A DNA stretch of 48,634 nt from Phycisphaerae bacterium (GTDB lineage Bacteria > Planctomycetota > Phycisphaerae > Phycisphaerales > SM1A02): assembly GCA_002718515.1 (NCBI GenBank), contig PBEX01000006.1, positions 1 to 48,634 on the forward strand, given 5' to 3'. Positions 28,501-36,400 of this stretch are shown one piece after another (position 1 is the stretch's first letter; each line of letters begins with the position of its first letter). The notes beneath the pieces are model-generated. The model had not been told where the DNA came from. It did no database searches and was given only the letters and a program-made list of their open reading frames with translations. Position numbers and translations under genes: made by a program.

Positions 28501-31500
28501 CCATAACAAATATCTATTTCATACGATGCATCAGCGTAAAGAGGATTATATATATAATTACTGCTAGCATCTGTTTCCAAAACAAAATTATTATTTAATG
28601 GTAAATTATTACTAAATCCTTCAATCATATCAGTAAGTGCATTTAATCCATCAATACCAATATATTCATGATTATTTGCTCCAAATGAAACATCAGTAAC
28701 TATGTCACTTCCTGAACTACCTAAATAAGCGGTTCCTGGGTTAGATCTTTTTTGTGTTGTATTAGTACTTCTTGTACCCAACGTTTTTTGATTATTATAT
28801 CCCCAGGTATATAATGTTCCATCCTCATTGATGAAGGTTTGTACATTACCTGCATTAAAAAAAGCTATTGCATTTTTATTACCTATTTTTGAATTAACAT
28901 CAACAGATTGTAAATAACGATTATCAGAACCTCTTAAGTTTCTGTTTTGATTATGACCACCATCACCTGACACATAATAAGTTCCAGGTGCATCCGTAAA
29001 ATTTACCCAAAGAGTTTGAGTACCAATTGCTAAATGACGAACAGTCTTTGATGTAAAACTTGTATAGTTATGTATTAAGTTCATCTTAGTGAAAGCACCA
29101 CGATTTGTAGTATTTTGTGCAAGAGGTGTCTGGAAGTTATCACCACATGTATAAATTTTTCCCAAATTTGTTACACAACATGAAATTGAAGGTCCATTTA
29201 CAACATCTACAACATGTTCATTAGATGCTAATGCATCATCAAACAACACAAGACCCATGTTTACTCTTGTTCTATTTGAACCGTTTCGTCCTGTAGGATC
29301 ACCGTGAGTACTTTGTTTCGCTATACCAAATGAATATAACTTATTTGCATCAGTCAAAACCATAGCTGAAGCTCTTCCTGCTGTAAGTTTAATAGGCTTT
29401 TCACCAGCACTTTCATATAATTGGGTTGTTCCAGTCTCCATATATTTAATGTAATAATTGATTGAAGATACACCATCCAACACAGGATTATCACCTAATA
29501 CTCTTGCATTTTGCCAAGTTTTTAATCCACAAAGATATATATCACCATCATCAAACAATATGTAATTAACTTCTTGACCTCCAGATATACATTTTATTTT
29601 TTTTGTATCAAACACATCAGTTATAATAGTACCATCCGTGTCCTTAAATTTAACAAGTGTTGGAAACTTAATTCTATCTCCTGACATTTTTATATTGGCC
29701 GGCAATGTATTTGAATCTCCTATACCCAGATTTCCTCCGCCACTATAGCTATCTCCACCAAATGAATACAATTTATTTTTTGATGTTAAAAATGTAATAC
29801 CATCTCCATTGCTATTTTTAATTATTTGCATCATTTGTATAATTTTTTCACCTTCTTCTAAAACCTTAAAACTACTACCATAATTAGTACCACCTGAGCT
29901 ATATAAATCTGCTTTTACAAAATAATTCCTGGGTGATCCATCAAACCCATTAGAATCATAACTAGTACCATAACCTCTACCATTCATATATATAGATTGA
30001 AGATCAGACGATACAAATGTCATTGTAACACTACCTTTCATACCTAACACTATCTCTAAGCTTTGTATTTTTTCTGTGAAGTAAATCCGTATCATATTTA
30101 CATCAACATTCTCTGATTCTAAAACCCAGTCACCGTCAAACATAATATGACCTGTATTGTCATCACTTGAACGAATATTTAACGTTGTTAATTCTGTTTC
30201 TAATTTATTAAGAACATATTTCCAATTTTCATCACTATAAATCTTACACATAAGAAGATCCAAATTTTCAACACCTAATTCATTTTGTAGAGTTAAAACA
30301 AAATTTTTAAATATACTCCATGTATCTAATTCCGGGTCATTTAATGATACGTCTATTAACTGATGTACATTTTCAGTATTAAATAATGAGTATGTTTCAG
30401 AATCTTCTATAAAATCTTGAAAAATTGAGACATTCTTTAAAACAACGTTAGAATCACTTGCCAAATTTTTAATTACTGTAATTACCCGGTCATATGATTC
30501 ATCATTATCAATTGGATTAAACGGAATTATTAAAGTATTTGGTGTTAAAGTTTTTTGAACATCATATATTTTATTATTTTCAGGAGTATCATCCAATGTT
30601 ATATCATACAATACAAAATTATGTATTTTATTCTTTTCAATATAAAGTGAAATATCTTCTATATTATTAGTTTCATCACATAAATACCATGAAATGTTAT
30701 GTTTATATTCATTATAATAATAGCATTTTTCACCATTTTCGTAATAAATATTATTATATATTTTTGTATTATATGTGTTATCTTTATCAAAAAATATAAT
30801 ATTATTGCTATTATCAAGCTGTATAAATGATGAATAATAAAACGCTACTTTATTTTGATATGTCGCATTTTCACTTAATTTTGTATAAATGATATCCAAA
30901 CTTTGATTATAATTTTGATTCATGTTAAAAATTTCAAAATAAATTTTATTTATATAATTAAAATTGGTGTTAATTAATGTTACCAAACTAGATAAAGTAT
31001 TGTCACCTAAATCATCTTGAGAATCACTAACATCTAATGAAATAGATGTAAGATTATTACTTAATTTAATTTCTCTACTAGGTACTGAAATATTATTCCA
31101 ATAAGGTGGTAAATAAACACCTAATCTCATTTCAATATTTTCTTTTATACCTTCAATTGTTTGAATATTTCCACTTTCATCCATACTAGTTGTAAAAGTT
31201 TTATAATAATCTCCCACATAACTAGTTATCATTCTGGTAACCTTTAATCCAAGACTTTGTTGTGTTTCATTGTCCGTCAAGAAAATAACACAAGTGTTTG
31301 ATGCTTGATATAACTGTTTTAATAATTTAGAAAAATCATCTTCTTGGTATTCAATTATGAGAGGAATCAATAATACAGTAACAAAATTATTATATGGACT
31401 AGGTTGATTTAATTTCAATTTAGTTGGTTCAAAATTTAATGAAAATAATGAAGAAGAATTAAGTAGGTTTAGATTATTATCATTCATTACAAAATATGTA

Positions 31501-32144
31501 TTAAAAATGTGTTCAATAACTCCGTTATCTGTTTTAAATAATGAATTTAAATCATATATCCAATTAGAAGATTTAGACAAAGAAGTTGTTTTATTTACAA
31601 TATCTATTGCATTATCAATCGAATAATATATTGAATCATCCAATTCTTTAAAATCATTTGAAATAAACCCTAGTTTAACAGATGATCCAGAAATGTCATC
31701 ATTAGTTAATAAATTATCATATATGTTATTCCATGGTTTATAATAAAATAATTGATTTATATCAAAAAAATCAATATTAGTTATTGATGAAAAATTTTCA
31801 ATACAATAGATAATAAATGTTTTTATAGTATTCCATGATTCATAGTTATTGTCATAATCATAAGGACTATATAATATTTTCTTTCCTTCTGTTTTATAAT
31901 AATTCATATAAACATCCGTTTTTTCAATGTTTGAATTAAAAAACATTATATTATTTAGGTCTAAATCATCTCCTAATACTTGTCTTTCTGTATATAATTC
32001 CTGAACTTGAGTTGTTAATCCTACAAAATTTGAAGATTCAAAATTTGTCTCCATTATTAGACAATTATCATTTTTTAGCGAATGAATAATGTCCTTGATA
32101 CTTTGAGATAAATTATCGTCTAATATAAGTAAAGAAACATACAT
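19530..32144 (-). CDS. Giant DUF4347/RCC1/cupredoxin-like repeat surface protein
   Basis: This protein has 4,204 residues. The first about 500 residues are unrecognised and may contain a first, diverged DUF4347-like half. About 510-700 is DUF4347-like, ending LDLLMCKIYSDENW and TGHIMFDGDWVLES. About 735-1190 holds RCC1-type propeller repeats (LYSFGGDSYSGGGNLGIGD; LYTWGYNNQKTLGT). From about 1215 to the end there are some 18 repeats of about 100-180 residues with a (V/I)PxxxPIAxLN strand, a YxFYxG strand and a terminal Y-x-GYxGG-E loop, interpreted as cupredoxin-like folds; three keep a full His/Cys-His-Met set. A PA14-like insert (about 1760-2000) and a discoidin-like insert (about 2345-2520) suggest carbohydrate binding. 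No signal peptide or membrane span is seen. The N-terminal half is paralogous to the 1,705-residue protein at 33440. It is divergent to the 337-residue gene across a 153-base promoter region. A virion fibre or attachment protein is inferred. Confidence 0.85.
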   Translation of the reverse strand: MYVSLLILDDNLSQSIKDIIHSLKNDNCLIMETNFESSNFVGLTTQVQELYTERQVLGDDLDLNNIMFFNSNIEKTDVYMNYYKTEGKKILYSPYDYDNNYESWNTIKTFIIYCIENFSSITNIDFFDINQLFYYKPWNNIYDNLLTNDDISGSSVKLGFISNDFKELDDSIYYSIDNAIDIVNKTTSLSKSSNWIYDLNSLFKTDNGVIEHIFNTYFVMNDNNLNLLNSSSLFSLNFEPTKLKLNQPSPYNNFVTVLLIPLIIEYQEDDFSKLLKQLYQASNTCVIFLTDNETQQSLGLKVTRMITSYVGDYYKTFTTSMDESGNIQTIEGIKENIEMRLGVYLPPYWNNISVPSREIKLSNNLTSISLDVSDSQDDLGDNTLSSLVTLINTNFNYINKIYFEIFNMNQNYNQSLDIIYTKLSENATYQNKVAFYYSSFIQLDNSNNIIFFDKDNTYNTKIYNNIYYENGEKCYYYNEYKHNISWYLCDETNNIEDISLYIEKNKIHNFVLYDITLDDTPENNKIYDVQKTLTPNTLIIPFNPIDNDESYDRVITVIKNLASDSNVVLKNVSIFQDFIEDSETYSLFNTENVHQLIDVSLNDPELDTWSIFKNFVLTLQNELGVENLDLLMCKIYSDENWKYVLNKLETELTTLNIRSSDDNTGHIMFDGDWVLESENVDVNMIRIYFTEKIQSLEIVLGMKGSVTMTFVSSDLQSIYMNGRGYGTSYDSNGFDGSPRNYFVKADLYSSGGTNYGSSFKVLEEGEKIIQMMQIIKNSNGDGITFLTSKNKLYSFGGDSYSGGGNLGIGDSNTLPANIKMSGDRIKFPTLVKFKDTDGTIITDVFDTKKIKCISGGQEVNYILFDDGDIYLCGLKTWQNARVLGDNPVLDGVSSINYYIKYMETGTTQLYESAGEKPIKLTAGRASAMVLTDANKLYSFGIAKQSTHGDPTGRNGSNRTRVNMGLVLFDDALASNEHVVDVVNGPSISCCVTNLGKIYTCGDNFQTPLAQNTTNRGAFTKMNLIHNYTSFTSKTVRHLAIGTQTLWVNFTDAPGTYYVSGDGGHNQNRNLRGSDNRYLQSVDVNSKIGNKNAIAFFNAGNVQTFINEDGTLYTWGYNNQKTLGTRSTNTTQKRSNPGTAYLGSSGSDIVTDVSFGANNHEYIGIDGLNALTDMIEGFSNNLPLNNNFVLETDASSNYIYNPLYADASYEIDICYGMNIGIYKIKDVPSSSPLAVLNSGQTDKILYFGTTEETDVSGYKYYSGDVFIQVDASFDPVSLYTTGYGGSYLGTENKLFFDSEITYDGFTVDTSTSTTKTLNNEVFLNLYQDETNGIVPYFTQQNELSGNILDIFEITQPGNYKIKNITDKYPLSITESDSSGIDISGDQSKKITQQLNSVNYDFYYGDLEFTASRYGYSKFKAYVYNTFDSSFIDVYDVSFNPKFFSSNTSLSSSNTLPYSSFFVIYPISSSEVYVRLNEINELSGNFADTFEVINNGIYEIKNIPEKYKLNINEVDTSFVQITGTDASMTTYSFSDVSYDFYYGNMYLNVGNNTEDISLNMMVYDTSADISYNFGTKITISKNISGGVVIVREGVSVSNTKLCLTLDIPESIETFGSYTVLDLHPTINTQVYEQGIDFGMAKNQTYVIDASTNYPLAFVGSENQTDISYIGYTENKQGQIDISDVSYDLYSGPLFITFNDDISASNEFTFYTVSGEDLYTTNKMIYDASCAVVVDADTSFVVPDSDNYDYNMKFIKKRGTEIVPSKNYTPGTAGHAMTITYRNTTTLNVEDTSVGSHLTSHHTGTGGKQYSYFVNSFAYLSTSEAGTWNFAMRTTNDNFCSMYILEGNYAWDDKIAYHDDTITFGTSSSPWTGTRVTDGVGPYTISDFMNDVETNYPDANITKILEITQSNTSQTNGSYTFEANKPYSVLIYWRHNNNNTGTGNVSCRFGFWKQGENTVSLPNAGTTGARSNNGGALLDGTNSSYKTTAGDALPSWFYRLISSIENTTTTVESDVYDLSPRFDIPTIKPQLDSSGEIVETFYSNQVFNVKKGFQYSFNQIPPWYPITILNNGLTDEITLTGESSKLVSGNYTVEVSSNDVYDISSADASGNVSYYKQTAYNFYYGDVKLNVYDTSFGDISGISMYSTYNGGIQIGPAYMIQTTETESQFDVDILDQITKVSILQDDNGDYKYSLNSRNLYTDGKKYGVHIGTYVFTDIPENYAMAVMNNGIENIIEYTGQEKKGDFTGPDGNSYSFYYDSLTMQVKSLTGLDDISFSICSYNNGYLGGDGILTGMSEHNFNVMEQGKDFSSNLLPSVYNYVDSSGVDASFTIPNTYILTQGEQVAKGQFKYIYIIADTTYITMVFREIECYVDGTNVALSSNSATAVWTKTNIDTTTGSAHNSGAASKGIDGTIVKNGTDNNIAHGHGPNGWTRFLITLSETYDVKDFQRAVIHLRHLSANYDYYSGYGGKSIAKVQLLDTDKSTVVVEWDNTNATFNADANNPQGTYVGIFEINFLGPADDPNTTDFTIYDGSDTADLSMTTVEYDNTNVMKTVHTYYSECLINDASATVITTGPSGESVPLFNNDVSFEELKVYSVYDGSYNITVDASDAIALLNHNVSNAISYTGTTLVNTKTSVYDPANSYNYYSGTITVTVESSFNDILIFEHLDASGIDNKFSKLMYSETCNPSNLKKIVTDTTETVTENLVCLDITNVINIVNNEGNKYVLNGLSTYDSTRKYGVFMGNYEIRNIPVAHPMAILNNDVSNVFIYGGEDLYGTKEINDVSYSFYTGNMDITIIDSFSGTLSLYCYNHGYMGGENVIKYSSTCSEDSPGYYIDCLDTTTNTSVVISNGNKYLFNGETEYDAERKFGLYTRTYTINNVPSDHPIAFLNKDISNVVTYTGNTLYDIKEVDGFRYNFYTGTVTLNVTGTFSSFLSIYCYNHGYMGGENLFKYSAICDYDANTVEQRVVEEVVINKQCLQTSSAYRILFNDAGQQKIVLNYGTNTSYDSTLHYGIDIGNYLITNIPDQYPLAIINGNVQDYVSYTGEKLMMKKRNSNDGKVYNYYSGYVRLDISAIPPNVSNLSFSTTYSTSMYEEGKLLFDSTCSTDDYYYTCLRTNSSIELSNNNIFVNNYDFNTNSKKLAVYKGYYQFKDVPEDNPIAFVSDNSDSVIYYHGLEFNKTILTIDSSSVDFYSGTVTLGILGNFDTDLKLYMKRTGSTATSNITLYYNDYCDYEGSEENLTPQIECLNYNTSIESFNINNIVNFMFNGASSFDIKKIYGFNIGLYKFADVPEEFGMRLINTNINSGDIFLSSVDNDMVNYEKEIDDVDVSYDYYYGDVFLHVTTDVSYLDSALLFDFASTGTFNTKDRLIYSSECLTSESIYTQCLDLSSSVTVNNGYYLLNGETTYSSTDKFGLYVGTYYLNDISTSHPMAILNNDISNAITYYGDNLHGTADVSGVSYKFYTGTIKIVVKGNFSSASIYCYNHGYMGGEDILRYSTNCDSIAYGFFTTAIPTTISFTEDNRKRLLLTGNSIYNEFEKPAFFVGTYTITDIPSSDPIALLNKGYENKIVYTGTDLCGNYEVNDSFYNFYYGTLTIYVFEPLDTITTEVPETFLSLYSYPHGYAGTENMICYDNDISGYTDLSYTICVNSDSTIKMYNNPATNPDSSFNYTFNNSSEYYDYKTMGMHVGNYRLVDVPISDPIALLNVDVSNLITYTGKSTNKVTAVGPDSTTNYDFYYGNIDIEVTGDFGTLSAYSANGYYAGSQDIFKFTDFCETIGYVVECLTLETSMNIYEGNFVFNGGIYNSYKKFGLTEGSYSIKNIPASQAVTFLNNDVSNNVIISGDSIDLCGNFAAPDGNNYNFYTNEINITVKNKFDGYLPLYSYTDLSYNNGEELFVYSDLCTFINKHKMHTYCLSNSGTNDVSYATNDTSKIILDSSLVTFDSKRNYGVYLGNYIFNIPQETPIAFLNNSVKTLVTYSGNESNKTRKSDPGGDAIYDYYHGKVVLNVLGDFGELNFHFLDKGYLGGIDNAIIYTDFCNDGVTNKAIECLTNTTKMNLIDNSGSYLYTFNSNTVLNSNRSFGLHDGIYTITDICDNYPIAIMNNGLTEHIDYTGNSEDLCGNFTASDGNNYNFYKNEITLVVNSDFTQNGNVSIFSYGNDLSGNFGLENKFTYSDLCEDTITGKYEQVNDDIVSLDFYLLQASTY
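24590..25110 (-). other. Discoidin (F5/8 type C)-like domain inside the giant repeat protein
   Basis: The segment from about YITMVFREIECYVDG to FEINFLGPADDP has the layout of galactose-binding-like beta sandwiches: an opening strand, an SKGIDGT loop, HGPNGWTRFLITL and a VKDFQRAVIHLRH strand. Such domains bind glycans or lipids on cell surfaces. The assignment rests on pattern only. Confidence 0.45.
26150..26860 (-). other. PA14/GLEYA-like domain inside the giant repeat protein
   Basis: The segment has TWNFAMRTTNDNFCSMYI, a WDDKIAYHDDTITF turn and YSVLIYWRHNNNNTGTGN followed by FGFWKQG. This resembles the PA14 beta barrel (an F-x-x-xTDDGxRLYID-like core and a Y-x-I-x-I-x-Y strand) found in adhesins and glycosidases that bind sugars. 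This is a moderate guess. Confidence 0.4.
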
Positions 32145-32297
32145 TATATATTATTTGACAATAATATATTAATAATTAATAATATTTTATTATTTTATAT
32201 ATTTTTTATCTTCTCTTTTATTTTTATAATTTCATAAAAAATATTATTTTATATCTTCTCAAATTTTTTATTATTTATATATATAAAATAAACAACA
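32145..32297. promoter_or_regulatory. Divergent promoter region of the appendage locus
   Basis: This A/T-rich spacer separates the start of the giant cupredoxin-like repeat protein (-) from that of the 337-residue protein (+). TATCTTCTC occurs twice, at 32207-32215 and 32252-32260. A TATATATATAAAATAAAC stretch ends just before the ATG at 32298 and may be the late promoter/TATA-like element. The assignment is by position only. Confidence 0.35.
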
Positions 32298-33311
32298 ATG
32301 AGCAACGTTGGACTTCAATATTCTGATTTAAGTGGTGGTGCTGGAACTGTCACATCTTACCAAGATGCTGAAACTGGTTCAGGAAGAAATATGATATATT
32401 ATTTCAAACCTACAACTGGTGGACAAGAGGGTTATGTTTTTGAGATGGGAAATTTAGACGTTTCATACGCAACTTCAATTGACCCAAGTTTTGCAGAATT
32501 AATCTCTGATCTTTCCGGAGGATTTGATGCACAAGCAACTTTAGAGTTCGATGTATCTCTTTCTCTTTTCCAGGGATTATTCTCTGTACAAATTGATTCT
32601 AGTGATGTGAATGATACAGCTAGTGAAGATGTCCTCTTCCGTGTTAATACTGCTGGTAACGATGATTACAATGATTTATCAGGTGTACCAGATGGTTCAT
32701 ACAATGAGAAAATTACTGTGGGTACTTTCTTCCAAGACATTTCTTACTCTGAGGCAGTTGTGAAGTCTGGCATGGTTAACTCATACTACAGTCAACAACA
32801 AGTTAAGTATGACTTTGTACGTCACTTGGCTAAGACTATTACTGGTGGTTATTCTTCAACTGATATTTTCACTAATGAGGCTGCTCTAGTAAATGGTGTA
32901 GCCGGATTAGATGTATCTTTTGGAACTGGATTAAATAGTATAATTTCATCAGCTGCAGCGGATGGTACTCATAATATTGGTACTTTAGGTTCTTATGGTG
33001 GTAGCTACTCTAACATGTACAGAGCAGCACATCATCTTTACAACTTAAATCTCCAAGATGATACTGATATGACTAACACTAATTCTCGTGTATATCGTTT
33101 CTTAGAGGATATTTCTTGGGCAAATACTGTGACACAGACTACAACTAACGGTGAAATAAACGTAGGACCTATCAATATTCCTCTTCGTTTCTTCCCTGGC
33201 GACCGCATCGCTGTTAAGATAACTTATGCTCCTGCAAGTGCTACATTCTCTGGTAATAACGTATCTTTAACTGAGAGATCCTATAAGGTATTCTTTAGAC
33301 TTGTAGAGTAA
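32298..33311 (+). CDS. Probable abundant virion protein; stand-alone copy of the appendage anchor domain
   Basis: This 337-residue, beta-rich, soluble protein has no signal peptide, membrane span or enzyme motif. It aligns over almost its whole length with the last about 250 residues of the 1,705-residue protein downstream. Shared landmarks are FFQDISYSEAVVKSG / LFEDISFSYSSVKSG, DIFTNEAALV / DMFTNESQMV, IPLRFFPGDRIAVKITY / VPYHFSQGQFITVRMTY, and a C-terminal FFRLVE / FIRLV. Its codons are much richer in G/C than those of its neighbours (30 of 60 at 33181-33240 by count, against 11 of 60 at 33481-33540), as often seen for highly expressed structural genes. I infer an oligomeric structural subunit on which fused relatives dock. 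It is too short and lacks the signs of a double jelly-roll major capsid protein. A strong hairpin follows the stop. Confidence 0.8.
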   Translation: MSNVGLQYSDLSGGAGTVTSYQDAETGSGRNMIYYFKPTTGGQEGYVFEMGNLDVSYATSIDPSFAELISDLSGGFDAQATLEFDVSLSLFQGLFSVQIDSSDVNDTASEDVLFRVNTAGNDDYNDLSGVPDGSYNEKITVGTFFQDISYSEAVVKSGMVNSYYSQQQVKYDFVRHLAKTITGGYSSTDIFTNEAALVNGVAGLDVSFGTGLNSIISSAAADGTHNIGTLGSYGGSYSNMYRAAHHLYNLNLQDDTDMTNTNSRVYRFLEDISWANTVTQTTTNGEINVGPINIPLRFFPGDRIAVKITYAPASATFSGNNVSLTERSYKVFFRLVE

Positions 33312-33343
33312 ATATAATAAGATTAACATATATTGAATAAATT

Positions 33344-33384
33344 AAATAATTTAATAGCAAAATATATTTGTTATTAAATTATTT
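33344..33384 (+). terminator. Hairpin, 18-base stem, after the 337-residue gene
   Basis: The arms 33344-33361 and 33367-33384 pair over 18 positions with one G-U pair and a five-base loop (ATATA), beginning 32 bases after the stop. This is the strongest hairpin in the window and fits a Mimivirus-type transcript end. Confidence 0.65.
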
Positions 33385-33439
33385 TTATGAATAATTAGCT
33401 TATAATATTATATAATTAATATTCATTGAACTATTATAG

Positions 33440-36400
33440 ATGACTACGATTAATGATTATGATTACATATTAATCAATACAGAATTTAATGATAATAGTA
33501 ATAATATCATTTACGAAAATGTAGTATTATATGATTCTAGATTATTAGAATATCAAGAAGAATTATTATTTTGTTTAACAGAAAATACATTGATTGTAAA
33601 TTTTGATTTTTACAATGATACATATGATATTATTCAAAATAAATTATTAGAAGTATCAAAAATAAATAATATATCATTGAAAAACATATCATTGTTTCAA
33701 CACAATGAAGATGAAATAAATTATTATTTTATAAATAACACTGAACATATATTAGAAGATGTTTTAATTCAAGACCCATCTTTAAATTCATGGGATTCAT
33801 TTAAATCATTCTATTTATTTTTAAATGATGAGTTAGGAATTATAAATTTTGATATGTTACAATGTAAAATATATAGCAATAATGATTGGAATACTGTATT
33901 TAATTATTTAGAAATTAATCATTTTAATACAAATATTCGTTCAAGTGATGATAATACAGGACATGTTATGTTTGATGGTGATTGGGTTTTAGAATCATCC
34001 ACTCCTAATACCGAATTAATTGACTTATATTTTAATGAACGAATCACAGATATTGACATTATATTAGGAGTTGATACTGCAAATAAAACAAACGTATTTA
34101 TATCTAAAGACCAACTAAGTTTGTATATTGCCGGTACTAGTTATAATGATGCATTTACTGGATTTACTACAAAAAAATACTTTGTAAAAGTACTGTTATA
34201 TAATAATAGTAATACTAATTTAAATGTATTAAATGAAAATGAAAAGATTTTGCATGTAACATGTCACAATACTAATTATTTTTTTACAACAAGTGATAAT
34301 AGAGGTTTTGTATTTGGTACAAACACAAAAAGAATGTTAGGAATTAATAATACAAATGAATCATATGTTCAAGTATATCCAACAGAAATTATGTTTGACG
34401 AAGCTAACGTATTATCTAATAAAAAAATAAAGCAAATTACATGTAGTTTAGTTGCATATCTTATTTTATTTTATGATGGTACAATTTATGCTGCTGGTAA
34501 AAATGAGAAAAGAGAACTAGGCTCAGTTCCATCAGAGGATTCATATAATAATACATTCAAAGAATTAACATCGTTTACATATCAAAATACAGATGAATAT
34601 GCTATTCGTATCTCGTCAGGAGAATATTATACAGTAGTAATATCTAATTATGGAAATGTTTATAGTTGTGGCACAAACGATAATGGAAGAACTGCCAAGA
34701 GTACAAATAACGGTAATTCATATTTCGGGTTATGTACGTATAATAATGCTTTATTAGAAAATGAAACACCGACAAATATTTTTACACAAAAACAATCATT
34801 TTTTGTATTAACAAATCAAAATAATATTTATTCATCTGGGTCTAATGATAAGGGTCAATTAGGTATAGGAAATACTACAAATAAAAATAAATTATTTAGA
34901 GTTTCATTACCTTCAAGTATAACCAGTATTAAAAAGTTATTTGTGTGTTTTAAATCATCTTTTATTAGGGATCAAGATGATGATTATTACTCATTAGGAC
35001 AAGGAGCTAAATATTTAACATTAATGAATAATACAAATAATAGAACATCTTGGGTAACAACAAATAAAAATATTTATAGTTTATTAAATAATTCACATGC
35101 TGCATATATACAAGGTAGATCTCAAAATGCAACAGCTATAAATGAAAATGGTGAAGTTTTTTCATGGGGTTATTCTGGTACACAAAAAGTAATGGGTGCA
35201 AATTTAAATAATAATGTTACAAAATCATCTCCTGTTAGAACATATATATCATCAACTAGTAATAGTAGTAATTACTTTACTGATGCATTATATGGAGTAG
35301 AACATTCTCAAGGATTAACGGATGATGAATTAGATCAATTAAATAATTATACAGGTACAGATACAGATACAGAAAATTATGTATTTAATTATGATACATC
35401 ATTTAATACAACAACAGATAACAGCGGAAATATTGTATTTCATATAGAAACTGATACATCATATAATAGTGAAGTTAATTTTGTATTATCAAGAGGTGTT
35501 TATAAAATAACTGATATTTCTAATACAACACCAATTGCATTATTAAATAAAGATGTATCAAACATATATTATGACGGTACAGAGTTAGTTTCAACTACGA
35601 ATGATCCTTCAGGAAATCAATATAAATTTTATGGTGGAACATTATTTATTTATGTTGAGGGAGATTTCAGTGGAAATATTAGTTTATATTCAACAGATGC
35701 TAGTCATGGATATATGGGCACACAAAATAAGATATTATATAGTGATTCATCAACATTGTTGAATGAAGTATTAAATACAACAACATCTTATACAATAAGT
35801 GATATATCTAATGATACAACAATTGATATAACATATGATTTCAGTAATAATCTATCATTAGGTATTCCTGATGTTAATTCTATTATATATACTAATTCAT
35901 CATATAACATAACAACACCTGGTTATTTTAATATATATTACGAATTACCTAGGTATTATTTTACTGTAACAAGTAATGTACTTGATAATTTATATATAAA
36001 TGGTGAAACAAATTATTCTATTACTCATAACGCTGTAACATATTATAAAAATAGTGTAAATTTTCGTGTTAAAGGAGATTTATCTATGAATATACATTTA
36101 CTTATTTATGACACCATAACCGAAACAGATTTAAGTTATACTAATTTTATATATTATGATGAAAATTGTGAAACTACAACAAAAACAACATTAATAAATA
36201 ATATTGTTTATTATGCAGGATATAAAAATTTTACATATCAGCCATATGATTATACAATTAGTGGCAATGAAATTATGTATACAATTAGTGCTGAATTATT
36301 ATATGGTAATGCAAAAACACATTCTTCTATGAATGAAAAAAATACAGATTTACATTATAATACAGGTGACAATTATGGGTATAATGCTTCATCATTTATA

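Noticed and set aside
32298..33311. The 337-residue protein as the major capsid protein
   Set aside because: It is shorter than double jelly-roll capsid proteins (usually over 400 residues), lacks their recognisable strands, and matches the fused domain in the next gene.
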